From positions 1 to 42,178 of the forward strand of contig NZ_NFIQ01000036.1 in the NCBI RefSeq assembly GCF_002159455.1: a stretch of DNA of 42,178 nt. Direction: 5' to 3'. This stretch comes from Flavonifractor sp. An306. GTDB lineage: Bacteria; Bacillota; Clostridia; Oscillospirales; Oscillospiraceae. A program made the position numbers and the translations under genes. Shown here piece after piece: positions 1 through 8,023 of this stretch; the first letter of the stretch is position 1, and every line of letters begins with the position of its first letter. The notes under the pieces are model-generated. The model was not told the DNA's origin and ran no database searches. It saw only the letters and a program-made list of their open reading frames with translations.

Positions 1-845
1 TGACACACCGGCAGGAGGAGCAAAGCAGAGAGGCGGCAACTCCGCACACGGCCATGCTCCAGCCTCATTCGGCGCAGCCGCATGCAGAGCCGGGCCAGAG
101 GGTAACCGCCCGGGACATCCGAATTGCCATTCCGGAGTCCGGGGAACAGGCGACCCAGCCGGAGCAGCGATTGGGGAAACTTCTCCCCAGCGAGGAACTG
201 ACACACCGGCAGGAGGAGCAAAGCAGAGATACGGCAACTCCGCCTAGGGCCATGATCCAGCCTGTCCCGGTGCAGCCGCATACAGAGCCGGGCCAGAAGG
301 TGACCGCCCGGGACATTCGGACTGTCATTCCGGAGTCCGGGGAACAGGCGACCCAGCCGGAGCAGCGAATGGGAGAACTTCTCCCCGGTGAGGAGCTGAC
401 ACACCGGCAGGAGGAGCAGGGCGGTGAGACGCCAACTCCGCCCACGGCCATGACCCACCCTCATTCGGCGCAGCCGCACGGGGAGCTTGGCCAGCAGGTA
501 ACCGCCCGGGACATCCGAACGGTTATTCCGGAGACCGGGGAGCCGGTAACCCAGCCGGAGCAGCGAATGGGAGAACTTCTCCCCGGTGAGGAGCTGACAC
601 ACCGGCAGGAGGAGCCGGGCAGAGAGGAGGCAACTCCGCCCACGGCCATGCTCCAGCCTCATTCGGCGCAGCCGCATGTGGAGCCAGGCCAGAAAGTGAC
701 TGCCCGAGACATCCGGACAGTGCCTTCTAACTCCGGCGAACAGATAGTCCGTCTGGAGCAGCGTCAAGTAGAATTCCCTTCTGATATAGAGTTGGCTCAC
801 CGAGCGGAGGAGCAGAAGGACGAAGCCACACAGGCGGCAGCGCAA
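1..845 (+). repeat. 198-bp in-frame tandem repeat array
   Basis: Four near-identical 198-bp units begin at 54, 252, 450 and 648, preceded by the tail of another unit at 1-53. Each encodes 66 residues, so unit gain or loss keeps the frame. The first three full units are almost identical in DNA; the fourth diverges after its first half. Confidence 0.9.
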
Positions 846-1961
846 AGTCAGCCGCATACAGCCAAAGAGATACACAGCGCAGCCGGTGCCGGCGTTACCG
901 CGCAAGAGAACCGGCAATATAAGCGTAAAGTGAAAGGACTTTCCAGTCTGGAGACAGATAGCCAAAAAGAGAAAGAAACCAACCAGACGGAGCAAATATC
1001 CGAGGTAAGCGGAAGTGCGGGAAAAACCCAACCGACGACTGCCCGGGATATTCGTACGGCGGTGATCGGCTTTGCTGGTCGGGAAGGAAACCGAGAGCGG
1101 AGTAAAGTGAAAGCACTTTCCGGCGATGAACTGATCCATCGGCTGGAAGGGCAGAGTGAGGAGTACCTCCAGCCTTCCGTGGCAAGCCGTACAATGGAAA
1201 CGCAACTCGCACAAGGAACTTTGTCCGGTGAGGAATTGACCCTCAAGACAGAGCAGAGTACTGCGGCACCGCCGCCAGCGGAGGCTTTTGAGCGCGCAAC
1301 AGTGGGACAACAGGTTTCTGTGGGCAAACCGATTGCCGGCACGCTGCAGGGAGACATTCGGATCGGGCAGCGCCTGATGGGAAGGAGCAATCTGCTACCT
1401 GAAACCGGCAACAGAAGGGACATCCCATCCGCAGCCGTTCCAAGCGTGGCGCTGGAGTATGGGACGCATGTACAGGGCCAGCAGGGAGAGCAGCCGCCGG
1501 TACCAGCCCAGAACGATGCGCGGCGGGCGGGCAATACCGCCAACCAGCAGCCCCTGGAGCTGACCTACAGCCCCGGCCAGCAGGCCGTCAGCCAGGTCCA
1601 GCCGCCTGTCCAGCCCCAAGCTCCCCAGCCTCCGGAAGAATCGGATTCCGTCCGCAGCCTGCCTGACTGGGCCAGGCGCTTTTTGCGGGATAGCTGGACC
1701 GCTGCTCCGGCTGCCCAGGAGATTGGAGTGGCCAGACAGATTGCCACGCTGCCGGAGCAGAGCACGGAAATGGTAGAGTGGTCGGCGCCCAACTACAAGC
1801 CAAATGTTCCGCTGGAGCACCGGGAAAAGCGAAAAGAGGAGCGGCCCCAGAAGCCTCAGCAGATCCACCTCAGCGAGGCGGAGATCCAGCGGGCCGCGGA
1901 CAGAGTTTATCGGATCCTGGAGGACCGTATCCGGGAGGAGCGCATCCGTCTGGGTTTCTGA
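1..1961 (+). CDS. Repeat-rich Pro/Gln CIS-associated protein (5' partial)
   Basis: The reading frame is open from position 3 and its first codons match the end of a repeat unit (THRQEEQSRE), so the gene starts left of the window and the ATG at 54 is only an internal repeat methionine. From that Met, four tandem units of 66 residues start at 54, 252, 450 and 648. Each carries VTARDIR, a PEQR motif and EELTHRQEE; a degenerate fifth ARDIR lies near 1045. The middle is Pro/Gln-rich and likely disordered. The C-terminus has LPDWARRFLRDSW and a charged helix (EAEIQRAADRVYRILEDRI). It lies 24 bp upstream of the LysM tube-initiator gene with a shared direction. I do not recognise a named family. The position suggests a structural or adaptor role in the injection particle, such as a linker or length-related protein. 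That is inference only. Confidence 0.75.
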   Translation, partial: THRQEEQSREAATPHTAMLQPHSAQPHAEPGQRVTARDIRIAIPESGEQATQPEQRLGKLLPSEELTHRQEEQSRDTATPPRAMIQPVPVQPHTEPGQKVTARDIRTVIPESGEQATQPEQRMGELLPGEELTHRQEEQGGETPTPPTAMTHPHSAQPHGELGQQVTARDIRTVIPETGEPVTQPEQRMGELLPGEELTHRQEEPGREEATPPTAMLQPHSAQPHVEPGQKVTARDIRTVPSNSGEQIVRLEQRQVEFPSDIELAHRAEEQKDEATQAAAQSQPHTAKEIHSAAGAGVTAQENRQYKRKVKGLSSLETDSQKEKETNQTEQISEVSGSAGKTQPTTARDIRTAVIGFAGREGNRERSKVKALSGDELIHRLEGQSEEYLQPSVASRTMETQLAQGTLSGEELTLKTEQSTAAPPPAEAFERATVGQQVSVGKPIAGTLQGDIRIGQRLMGRSNLLPETGNRRDIPSAAVPSVALEYGTHVQGQQGEQPPVPAQNDARRAGNTANQQPLELTYSPGQQAVSQVQPPVQPQAPQPPEESDSVRSLPDWARRFLRDSWTAAPAAQEIGVARQIATLPEQSTEMVEWSAPNYKPNVPLEHREKRKEERPQKPQQIHLSEAEIQRAADRVYRILEDRIREERIRLGF

Positions 1962-1985
1962 TTGTGATAAGGAGGGGAAAAGGCC

Positions 1986-2711
1986 GTGTACGTAGGCATC
2001 CCGAATCCAAACTTTATTGTACCTCTGGATAAGATGACCATTGAACCGGAGGGAAAGAGCAAATTCAAGGTGCTGTATAACCCGGAGAGCTATACCCAGA
2101 GCCGGAGTGTGCGCTATGCCGAGGCAAACGGCGTGTCCACCAACACGCCAGTGGTGCAGTTTGCAGGCGGTACTATGGAGATTCTGGAATTCCGCCTCTT
2201 TTTTGACAGCATGTCCGCCGGCACGGAGGTGGGCGGAAATCTGCTGGATCAGGCAAAATTTGCGGCCAACAGCCTGCTTCCTACCCTTGGTAAGATGGTT
2301 GATGTACGCAACTACACCAAAAAGGTGTACAGTTTGATGGAGATTGACCCGGACAAACACGTGCCGCCTCTGGTGAAGCTGGAGTGGTCCTCCCTCCAGT
2401 TCAAGGGCCATCTGATTTCCTGTAAGCAGAACTTTGTCCGCTTCAGTGAGCATGGGATTCCGCTGCGGGCCTGGCTGGACTGTACGTTCCAGGAGTTTGT
2501 GGCGCCGCTGAAGGCCAATCTGCCCCGGCCGCTGGAGTCGCCTGACACCACCAAGTACCGCACGGTCCATCAGGGTGATTCCCTGTGGTCCATGTCGGCC
2601 AAGGAATATGGGCAGCCGGAGCAGTGGCGTGCCATTGCCAACGCCAATGGTCTGGCCAATCCCAGAATGCTGCGCACCGGATCCCGGCTGGTTCTGCCGG
2701 CGCTGAAATAA
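1986..2711 (+). CDS. CIS tube-initiator / LysM protein (Afp7/Pvc7-like)
   Basis: This is a 241-residue cytosolic structural protein. In Afp/PVC-type particles the LysM protein links the first tube ring to the spike hub. The N-terminal part (about 1-185) has the layout of phage gp53/T4-like hub adaptors, including KFKVLYNPESY near the start and KLEWSSLQFKGH in the middle. Residues 191-241 form a LysM domain (YRTVHQGDSLWSMSAKEYG through GSRLVLPAL). The start is GTG at 1986, with a GGAGG site at about 1971. The gene sits directly before the hub gene, in the usual afp7-afp8 order. The family assignment is confident; the exact assembly role is taken from the family. Confidence 0.9.
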   Translation: MYVGIPNPNFIVPLDKMTIEPEGKSKFKVLYNPESYTQSRSVRYAEANGVSTNTPVVQFAGGTMEILEFRLFFDSMSAGTEVGGNLLDQAKFAANSLLPTLGKMVDVRNYTKKVYSLMEIDPDKHVPPLVKLEWSSLQFKGHLISCKQNFVRFSEHGIPLRAWLDCTFQEFVAPLKANLPRPLESPDTTKYRTVHQGDSLWSMSAKEYGQPEQWRAIANANGLANPRMLRTGSRLVLPALK

Positions 2712-2742
2712 CAGACCGTTCCACCGGAGGAGAGAACAGGCG

Positions 2743-3837
2743 ATGGATAAAAGCACCTATACCTTTCAGGCATTGAGTGAAAAATATGAAGATTTCCGCG
2801 GTCCCGCCTTCACGATCCTGGTGGATAACAAGGAACTGAACAGCACGGAAATGCCTATTGTCCGGCTGGAGGTCAAGCTGAGCGAGAGCATGATCAGCAG
2901 CTGTACTTTCAGCGTGGAGAGCCTTTACGACAGTGAAAAGTCCAAGTGGATCAACAATCTGGAGGAGACCATCAAAGTGGGCGCCAAGCTGGAGGTCTCC
3001 GGGGGCTATACCAAGCAGGAGAAGCTCTTCTATGGCTTTGTGTTTGAGTACAATCTGGAGCACAGCCGGGACAAGCCGCCCCGTCTGGTGGTAAAGGGCA
3101 TGGACGGCCTGGCCTTTCTGACCAACTGCTACGAGCCCATTTATCACGGCAACAAGAGGCCCAAGGCGGTGGTGGAGGAGATCTTCTTCAAGGCGGTCCG
3201 GGCGGGCTATGCCAAGAGTACCCAGGTGGACAACATGGAAAATCTGGTCACACCCCTGGTAAAGGAAGTGACCAGCGACTACAACTACCTGCGAAAGCTG
3301 TCCCAGATGTATAACCTGAGCCTGCTGGCGGTGCGGGGAGAGCTCTATTTCGGCGACCTGATCAGCAACTCCACGGCGCTGATCTCCCTGACTCTGGGGG
3401 CTGGGCTGCTGGACTTCCGAAAGCGCATCAGCCTCCATACCCAGCTGGGCAAAGTAGAAGTCCGTGGCAAGGATATCAACCAAAAGCGCATTGTGGGGTC
3501 GGCGGACAAGGTTACCGTGGGTGATACGAAAAAGAAATGGGCGGCGCAAATAGCCCCAGCCTATAAAAACGTGGTGGCCCGGGAGTACAATGAGTGTGTC
3601 CGCACCGAGGCGGAGTGTACCAGAATGGCCCAGTGCCGACTCAACGCCCAGGCCATGGAGTTTGTCAAGGGCGAAGGGAGATGCGTAGGTATCCCGGAGC
3701 TGATTCCCGGCCGCTACATCAATATCAAGGGCATGGACGATATGACAGTGGGCAGCTACTACATGGATTCCGTCACCCATACTTTTAGCCGGGAGGGCTA
3801 TTACACCGACTTCACCGTAAAGGGGGCTAGGGTCTGA
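2743..3837 (+). CDS. CIS spike hub protein (gp27/VgrG N-terminal-like, Afp8 N-half)
   Basis: This 364-residue protein resembles the phage late-control gene D/VgrG hub, which forms a trimeric platform between inner tube and spike. Visible features are the N-terminal barrel region (VDNKELNSTEMPIVRLEVKL), the middle segment VTPLVKEVTSDYNYLRKLSQ that typifies the second barrel, and the late LIPGRYINIKGMD motif followed by YYMDSVTHTFS. Its stop overlaps the next ATG by one base (TGATG at 3835-3839), so hub and spike are translationally coupled. In Afp and T6SS VgrG these two parts are usually one polypeptide; here the OB/beta-helix part is separate. Start ATG at 2743 follows a GGAGGAG site. Confidence 0.9.
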   Translation: MDKSTYTFQALSEKYEDFRGPAFTILVDNKELNSTEMPIVRLEVKLSESMISSCTFSVESLYDSEKSKWINNLEETIKVGAKLEVSGGYTKQEKLFYGFVFEYNLEHSRDKPPRLVVKGMDGLAFLTNCYEPIYHGNKRPKAVVEEIFFKAVRAGYAKSTQVDNMENLVTPLVKEVTSDYNYLRKLSQMYNLSLLAVRGELYFGDLISNSTALISLTLGAGLLDFRKRISLHTQLGKVEVRGKDINQKRIVGSADKVTVGDTKKKWAAQIAPAYKNVVAREYNECVRTEAECTRMAQCRLNAQAMEFVKGEGRCVGIPELIPGRYINIKGMDDMTVGSYYMDSVTHTFSREGYYTDFTVKGARV

Positions 3838-4616
3838 TGAGTATTTGGGAAGAGCTGCATGGAGGCGTGGGAGCCTTTCAGCAGGACGACGAAATGCGCA
3901 GGACTGGCCTCTATCTGGCGGTGGTGACCAACGTCAACGACGAGGAGAAGCTCAACCGGGTGAAGTGCATTCCCATTGAGAACGACGAGCAGGAGGAGAC
4001 CGACTGGTGCTACGTGATGGCGCCTCTGGGGGGTAAGGGCTGCGGTCAGTTCTTTTTCCCCAGCGTCAACGACCTGGTGGTGCTGGCCTATCTGGGGGGC
4101 GACCCCCGGCGGCCCATGGTACTGGGGGCCTACTGGAATACCGAGGTCACCCCGCCCTATCAGATCACGGAGGGCAAGGTACACAACTATACCATCAAAA
4201 CCCCCAGCGGCAGCGAGCTGCTGTTTTACGACGAGCCGGACAAACAGAAGGTGACCCTCACCCTGCCCTCCGGCACAATACTGTCCATTGACGACGAAAA
4301 GCAGGCGGTGGCTCTTCAGGATAAGAGCGGCGAGAACGCGCTGACCATGGACCTGAAGGGGGGCAACCTGGAGCTCAAGGCCAAAAACAAGCTGACGCTG
4401 TCGGCGGGGAGTACCTCCGTGGTGCTGGAGGCCTCGGGTAATATGACCCAGAAGGCCAGCGGCAAGGTAGCCATAGAGGCAGCGACCATAGAGGAAAAGG
4501 GAAGCGCCAAGGTGGCCGTCCAGGGGGTGACGGTGGAGGTAAAGGCAGACGCATCCCTGAATATGCAGGCCTCCGGGGTTACCGCCGTCAAGGGAGGCAT
4601 GGTGAATATCAATTGA
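3837..4616 (+). CDS. CIS spike protein, OB-fold plus beta-helix (gpV/gp5-like, Afp8 C-half)
   Basis: This 259-residue protein is the central spike that would sit under the PAAR tip. Residues about 20-105 form the phage baseplate V/gp5 OB-fold (GLYLAVVTNVNDEEKLNRVK, DLVVLAYLGGDPRRPMVLGAYW). From about 120 to the end the sequence alternates short beta-strands, such as LELKAKNKLTLSAGS and ASGKVAIEAATIE, as expected for a trimeric beta-helix needle. It overlaps the hub gene by one base. No lysozyme or other catalytic insert is present. The assignment is firm from pattern and context. Confidence 0.9.
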   Translation: MSIWEELHGGVGAFQQDDEMRRTGLYLAVVTNVNDEEKLNRVKCIPIENDEQEETDWCYVMAPLGGKGCGQFFFPSVNDLVVLAYLGGDPRRPMVLGAYWNTEVTPPYQITEGKVHNYTIKTPSGSELLFYDEPDKQKVTLTLPSGTILSIDDEKQAVALQDKSGENALTMDLKGGNLELKAKNKLTLSAGSTSVVLEASGNMTQKASGKVAIEAATIEEKGSAKVAVQGVTVEVKADASLNMQASGVTAVKGGMVNIN

Positions 4617-4650
4617 GGAACAAGACCGCAGCTGGAGAGGAGGGGAGCGG

Positions 4651-5070
4651 GTGAACGGAAAAGAATTTCTGGGGCGCGGACTGAAGTTCCCGCTCCAGGT
4701 GGACCCCAAGACAGGAAAGCTGGCCATGGTGGACCAGGAGGAGGACATCAAGGAGGCCATCGGTATTATTTTGCGCACCGGCCGGGGAGAGCGTGTCATG
4801 CGGCCGGAATTTGGCGCCAATACCATGGACTACGCCTTTATGCCGGTCTCCAGCTCCACAACCAACGCCATCGCCCATGAGCTGCGGCTGGTGCTGCTGG
4901 AGCAGGAGCCCCGCATCCGGGATGTGGAGATCCGCTGCGAAGATCTGAATCAGCGCAACGGCTCGGTGGTCATCTATGTGAGCTATACGGTGCGCAGCAC
5001 CAATAACCGATACAATCACGTCTATCCCTTCTATCAGACAGAGGGGTCGGAAGGGGGCGGCGCGGAATGA
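4651..5070 (+). CDS. Baseplate wedge protein, GPW/gp25 family (Afp9-like)
   Basis: At 139 residues this has the normal length for gp25-like wedge proteins, which join the sheath and baseplate and prime sheath assembly. The start is GTG at 4651 after GGAGAGGAGGGG. The typical core is visible: KEFLGRGLKFPLQVDPKTGK at the N-terminus, EAIGIILRTGRGERVMRPEFG with the conserved R..GER..P.FG pattern, then ELRLVLLEQEPRIRDVEI. It overlaps the following baseplate gene by 4 bp (ATGA at 5067-5070), which indicates coupled translation. Confidence 0.95.
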   Translation: MNGKEFLGRGLKFPLQVDPKTGKLAMVDQEEDIKEAIGIILRTGRGERVMRPEFGANTMDYAFMPVSSSTTNAIAHELRLVLLEQEPRIRDVEIRCEDLNQRNGSVVIYVSYTVRSTNNRYNHVYPFYQTEGSEGGGAE

Positions 5071-7985
5071 AACAGCCGGTTCTGGACCCCAGAAGTCGGG
5101 AAGATATTATGGCCCAGCTGGCCAGCCATGCCAGCTCCTATACGCCGGAATGGCGATATGAGGGGGCGGCCGACGACCCCGGCTCCGCCCTGGCGGAGCT
5201 GTTCGGCGATATGTTCTACCAGACGGTGGACCGGATGAATTCGGTCCCCGGCAAGCTTCACACTGAATTTCTCAATCTCACCGGCTTTCGGATGCCGGAT
5301 CCGGTGCCCGCAACCGGCCTGCTCCAGTTTACCGCCAACGACACGGTGGAGGAGCCGGTGCCTGTTCCTGAGGGAACTCAGGTATTTACCGAGGACGAGA
5401 ACCGGGAGCACGTGGTTTATGAGACAGACCGGCGGATCGAGTCCACCCCAGCCAGCCTGCAGGCGCTGTTCTATGTGGACCCCCGGGAGGAAGTCATCCA
5501 GCAGCTGGACCTGGACCGGCCCCAGCCCTTCTTTTCCCCCACTGGAGGGGAAAATCTCCAACACCACCGCTTTACCCTGAGCCAGGACGATGTGCTGTCC
5601 CTGGCCGGCCCCTGTCAGGTGGAGGTGGAGCTGCGCCAGGAGGGCGGACATCTGGCCAGTGAGACCGCGGCCCGGCTGGCCGATTCCAGCCTGGGCCGGT
5701 GGAGCTTTTGGTCCAATGGAACGGAGGTGCCCTTTTCTGCTGTCCGGGCCGAGGGCAACCGGATCATCCTGACCTGGGAGGGCAAGGACGCCTTTGAGCC
5801 GGACCGGGAGGGGCATTATACCATTTCCTGCACCGGCAGCTTCGGCAGCGGCCGGATCGTGCTGGATGGGATCAAGCTGCGCAGCCAGCCTGCGGGCCGG
5901 CTGGCGCTGGATGGGGTGTCCAACGGGGATATTCCGCTTGAGCTGGAGGAAGGGGGCTACTGCTTCGGCCGCCGGCCCACCCCCTACAGCATGTGCTATT
6001 TCCGCTCCGACCAGGTCTTCCGCAAGCGGGGCGCCCGGGTGAACCTGCACCTGGAGGTGGCGCCCATCATCACCAACCTGGCGGACCAGGCGCCCCATTA
6101 TCAGTTCAATCAGCGGATCATCGATAAACGGGACGCGGTGGTGATCACCCCTGACGACGTATACGTGTCCCAGGTGGTATGGGAGTATTACAATGGCACA
6201 GGCTGGCGGCCGCTGACGGTGTCCGGCAACCGGAACCCCTTTTCCTGCAAGCAGGAGGGGCCGCTGGAAGTGGTGTTTGAGATTCCTGCCGACCTGGAGC
6301 GGAGCGAGGTCAACGCGGAGGAGGGCTACTTTATCCGGGCCCGGGTGATCCATGTGGAGAACCAGTTCTCCATGAACCCCCGATGGGTGGTGCCCTTCCT
6401 GAAAGGGGCGGACTGCGCCTGGGACTATTCCGAGGGCCTGCCAGTGGATCGCTGCCGGGGGGAGAACAATGGGGATACGGTCCAGATGGAGGCTGTCGCC
6501 CAGGTGAGCCGGCTGGAATTCTCCGCCCTGGTGGGCATGGAGGAGCACCCCCGGTCCATGTATTTCTGCTTCGACCGTTCGCCCCACGCCATGCCGCTGT
6601 CCATCTATTTTGATGTGGCCGGGCGGGTCAAGCTGGAGGATAAGCTGCGCTTTGAGGCCTGGACCGGGGAGCGGTTTGAGCCGGTGCGCACCGTGGATCT
6701 GACCCGCAATCTGCTCCATCCCGGCGTGATGCTGCTTTATCTGCCAAAGTCTCTGCCCACCCACAGCCGGTTCGGAATGGAAGGCTGCTGGCTGCGGCTT
6801 TCCCGCAGCTCCTACCTGGAAAACAGCGGAGGCTGGCCCAGGGTGAACGCCGTCCGGCTGAACATGGTGGAGGCGGTCCAGCGGCAGCGGGCGGAGGAAC
6901 AGATTTTCTCCGCCGGCATCTATGAGGCCAACAAGCTTCTGTCCCTCCTGCGCCGTCCCATCCTGGACTGTCAGGTGTGGGTGGATGAGGCGCAGGCCCT
7001 GGCGGTGGCCGATGCGGAGGCCCTGGCGGCGGCCATGCCCCGGCAGGTGGAGCTGGAGTGGGACGACCGGGTGCTCGCCCACTGCTGGGTGCGCTGGGAG
7101 CGCCGGGACGAGCTGGCGCTGGCCGGGCCGGAGGAGCGTTGTTACAGTCTGGACCCCTATGCTGGAACCGTGACCTTTGGCAACGGCATCCACGGTCGGG
7201 TCCCGCCGGAGGGCGAGAACAACCTGCGGGTTCGCTACTGCTACGGCGGCGGCAGCTGGGGCAACCGGCCCGCCGGCGCGGTGCGGCAGCTTATCGGTGC
7301 CCTGCCCCGGATCAGCCGGGTGGAGAATGTGACTCCCATGAGCGGAGGCACCGACCGCTTTTCGCCGGAAAAGGCGGAGCGCATCGGAAACAAGCGCCTG
7401 CGCCACCGGGGTAAAGCCGCCGGTGTGCGGGATTTTGAGGAGATTATTGCCCAGGACTTTCCCCAGGCCAGGCATGTAAAGTGTTTTCCCGGCCGGGACA
7501 GCGCCGGGGCGTATGCCCCCGGCCACGTCAGTGTGGTAGTGGAGGGGAACGACCTGGACAGCCGCCGGGTAACCGACGATTTGTGCCAGCGGATCTACGA
7601 GACCCTGTCCCAACAGTGCGACTGTGTCATGGTAGCGGAGGGACGGCTCCACGTGGTGGGCTCCACAGTTATTACGGTGAACAGTACCATCACTGTGGAG
7701 ATGGAGGACCTGGACCAGAGCGCGGTGACCCAGCAGGAGATTGCCCGGCGGCTGGAGGAGCTGATCAATGGCCGCTGGCGGGAGCGGGATATCGGCAGCC
7801 AGCTGCGCATCGCCCAGGTATGGCAGACGGTGCGGGATACCCCCAACGTGCGCCTGGTGCGGGGCATTCTGCTGGAGGGCCGGTTTGACGAGGCGGGCGT
7901 CCAGCGGGTGGTACCCCTGGAGAAGGACGACGCCTTCCCGTACGCCACGGTAAAAAGCGGCCTTCACCTGGTACAGGTGGAGTGA
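5067..7985 (+). CDS. Large baseplate protein, baseplate J/gp6-like (Afp11-like)
   Basis: A 972-residue wedge protein. N-terminal residues 1-80 (RSREDIMAQLASHASSYTPEW, then GSALAELFGDMFYQTVDRMN) are typical of Afp11 and related putative baseplate assembly proteins. The C-terminal third contains the baseplate J-like fold, including NNLRVRYCYGGGSWGNRPAG, then KRLRHRGKAAGVRDFEEIIAQDFPQ with the late VNSTITVEMED segment. The central ~500 residues are beta-rich insertions. It is the largest structural gene in the window and overlaps gp25 by 4 bp. A 38-bp gap with a ribosome binding site separates it from the second baseplate gene. The family match is strong. Confidence 0.92.
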   Translation: MKQPVLDPRSREDIMAQLASHASSYTPEWRYEGAADDPGSALAELFGDMFYQTVDRMNSVPGKLHTEFLNLTGFRMPDPVPATGLLQFTANDTVEEPVPVPEGTQVFTEDENREHVVYETDRRIESTPASLQALFYVDPREEVIQQLDLDRPQPFFSPTGGENLQHHRFTLSQDDVLSLAGPCQVEVELRQEGGHLASETAARLADSSLGRWSFWSNGTEVPFSAVRAEGNRIILTWEGKDAFEPDREGHYTISCTGSFGSGRIVLDGIKLRSQPAGRLALDGVSNGDIPLELEEGGYCFGRRPTPYSMCYFRSDQVFRKRGARVNLHLEVAPIITNLADQAPHYQFNQRIIDKRDAVVITPDDVYVSQVVWEYYNGTGWRPLTVSGNRNPFSCKQEGPLEVVFEIPADLERSEVNAEEGYFIRARVIHVENQFSMNPRWVVPFLKGADCAWDYSEGLPVDRCRGENNGDTVQMEAVAQVSRLEFSALVGMEEHPRSMYFCFDRSPHAMPLSIYFDVAGRVKLEDKLRFEAWTGERFEPVRTVDLTRNLLHPGVMLLYLPKSLPTHSRFGMEGCWLRLSRSSYLENSGGWPRVNAVRLNMVEAVQRQRAEEQIFSAGIYEANKLLSLLRRPILDCQVWVDEAQALAVADAEALAAAMPRQVELEWDDRVLAHCWVRWERRDELALAGPEERCYSLDPYAGTVTFGNGIHGRVPPEGENNLRVRYCYGGGSWGNRPAGAVRQLIGALPRISRVENVTPMSGGTDRFSPEKAERIGNKRLRHRGKAAGVRDFEEIIAQDFPQARHVKCFPGRDSAGAYAPGHVSVVVEGNDLDSRRVTDDLCQRIYETLSQQCDCVMVAEGRLHVVGSTVITVNSTITVEMEDLDQSAVTQQEIARRLEELINGRWRERDIGSQLRIAQVWQTVRDTPNVRLVRGILLEGRFDEAGVQRVVPLEKDDAFPYATVKSGLHLVQVE

Positions 7986-8023
7986 GAGTCTGATAGAAGA
8001 AACGGAAAAGGAGGCCAAAACCT

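Noticed and set aside
1-845. A CRISPR array, because of regular repeats
   Set aside because: Units are 198 bp, contiguous, in frame and protein-coding, without spacers.
5034-8018. A 994-codon open frame on the minus strand
   Set aside because: It is antisense to the baseplate J gene, composed of His/Pro/Gly/Arg-rich sequence typical of a GC-rich shadow frame, and has no ribosome site or recognisable domain.
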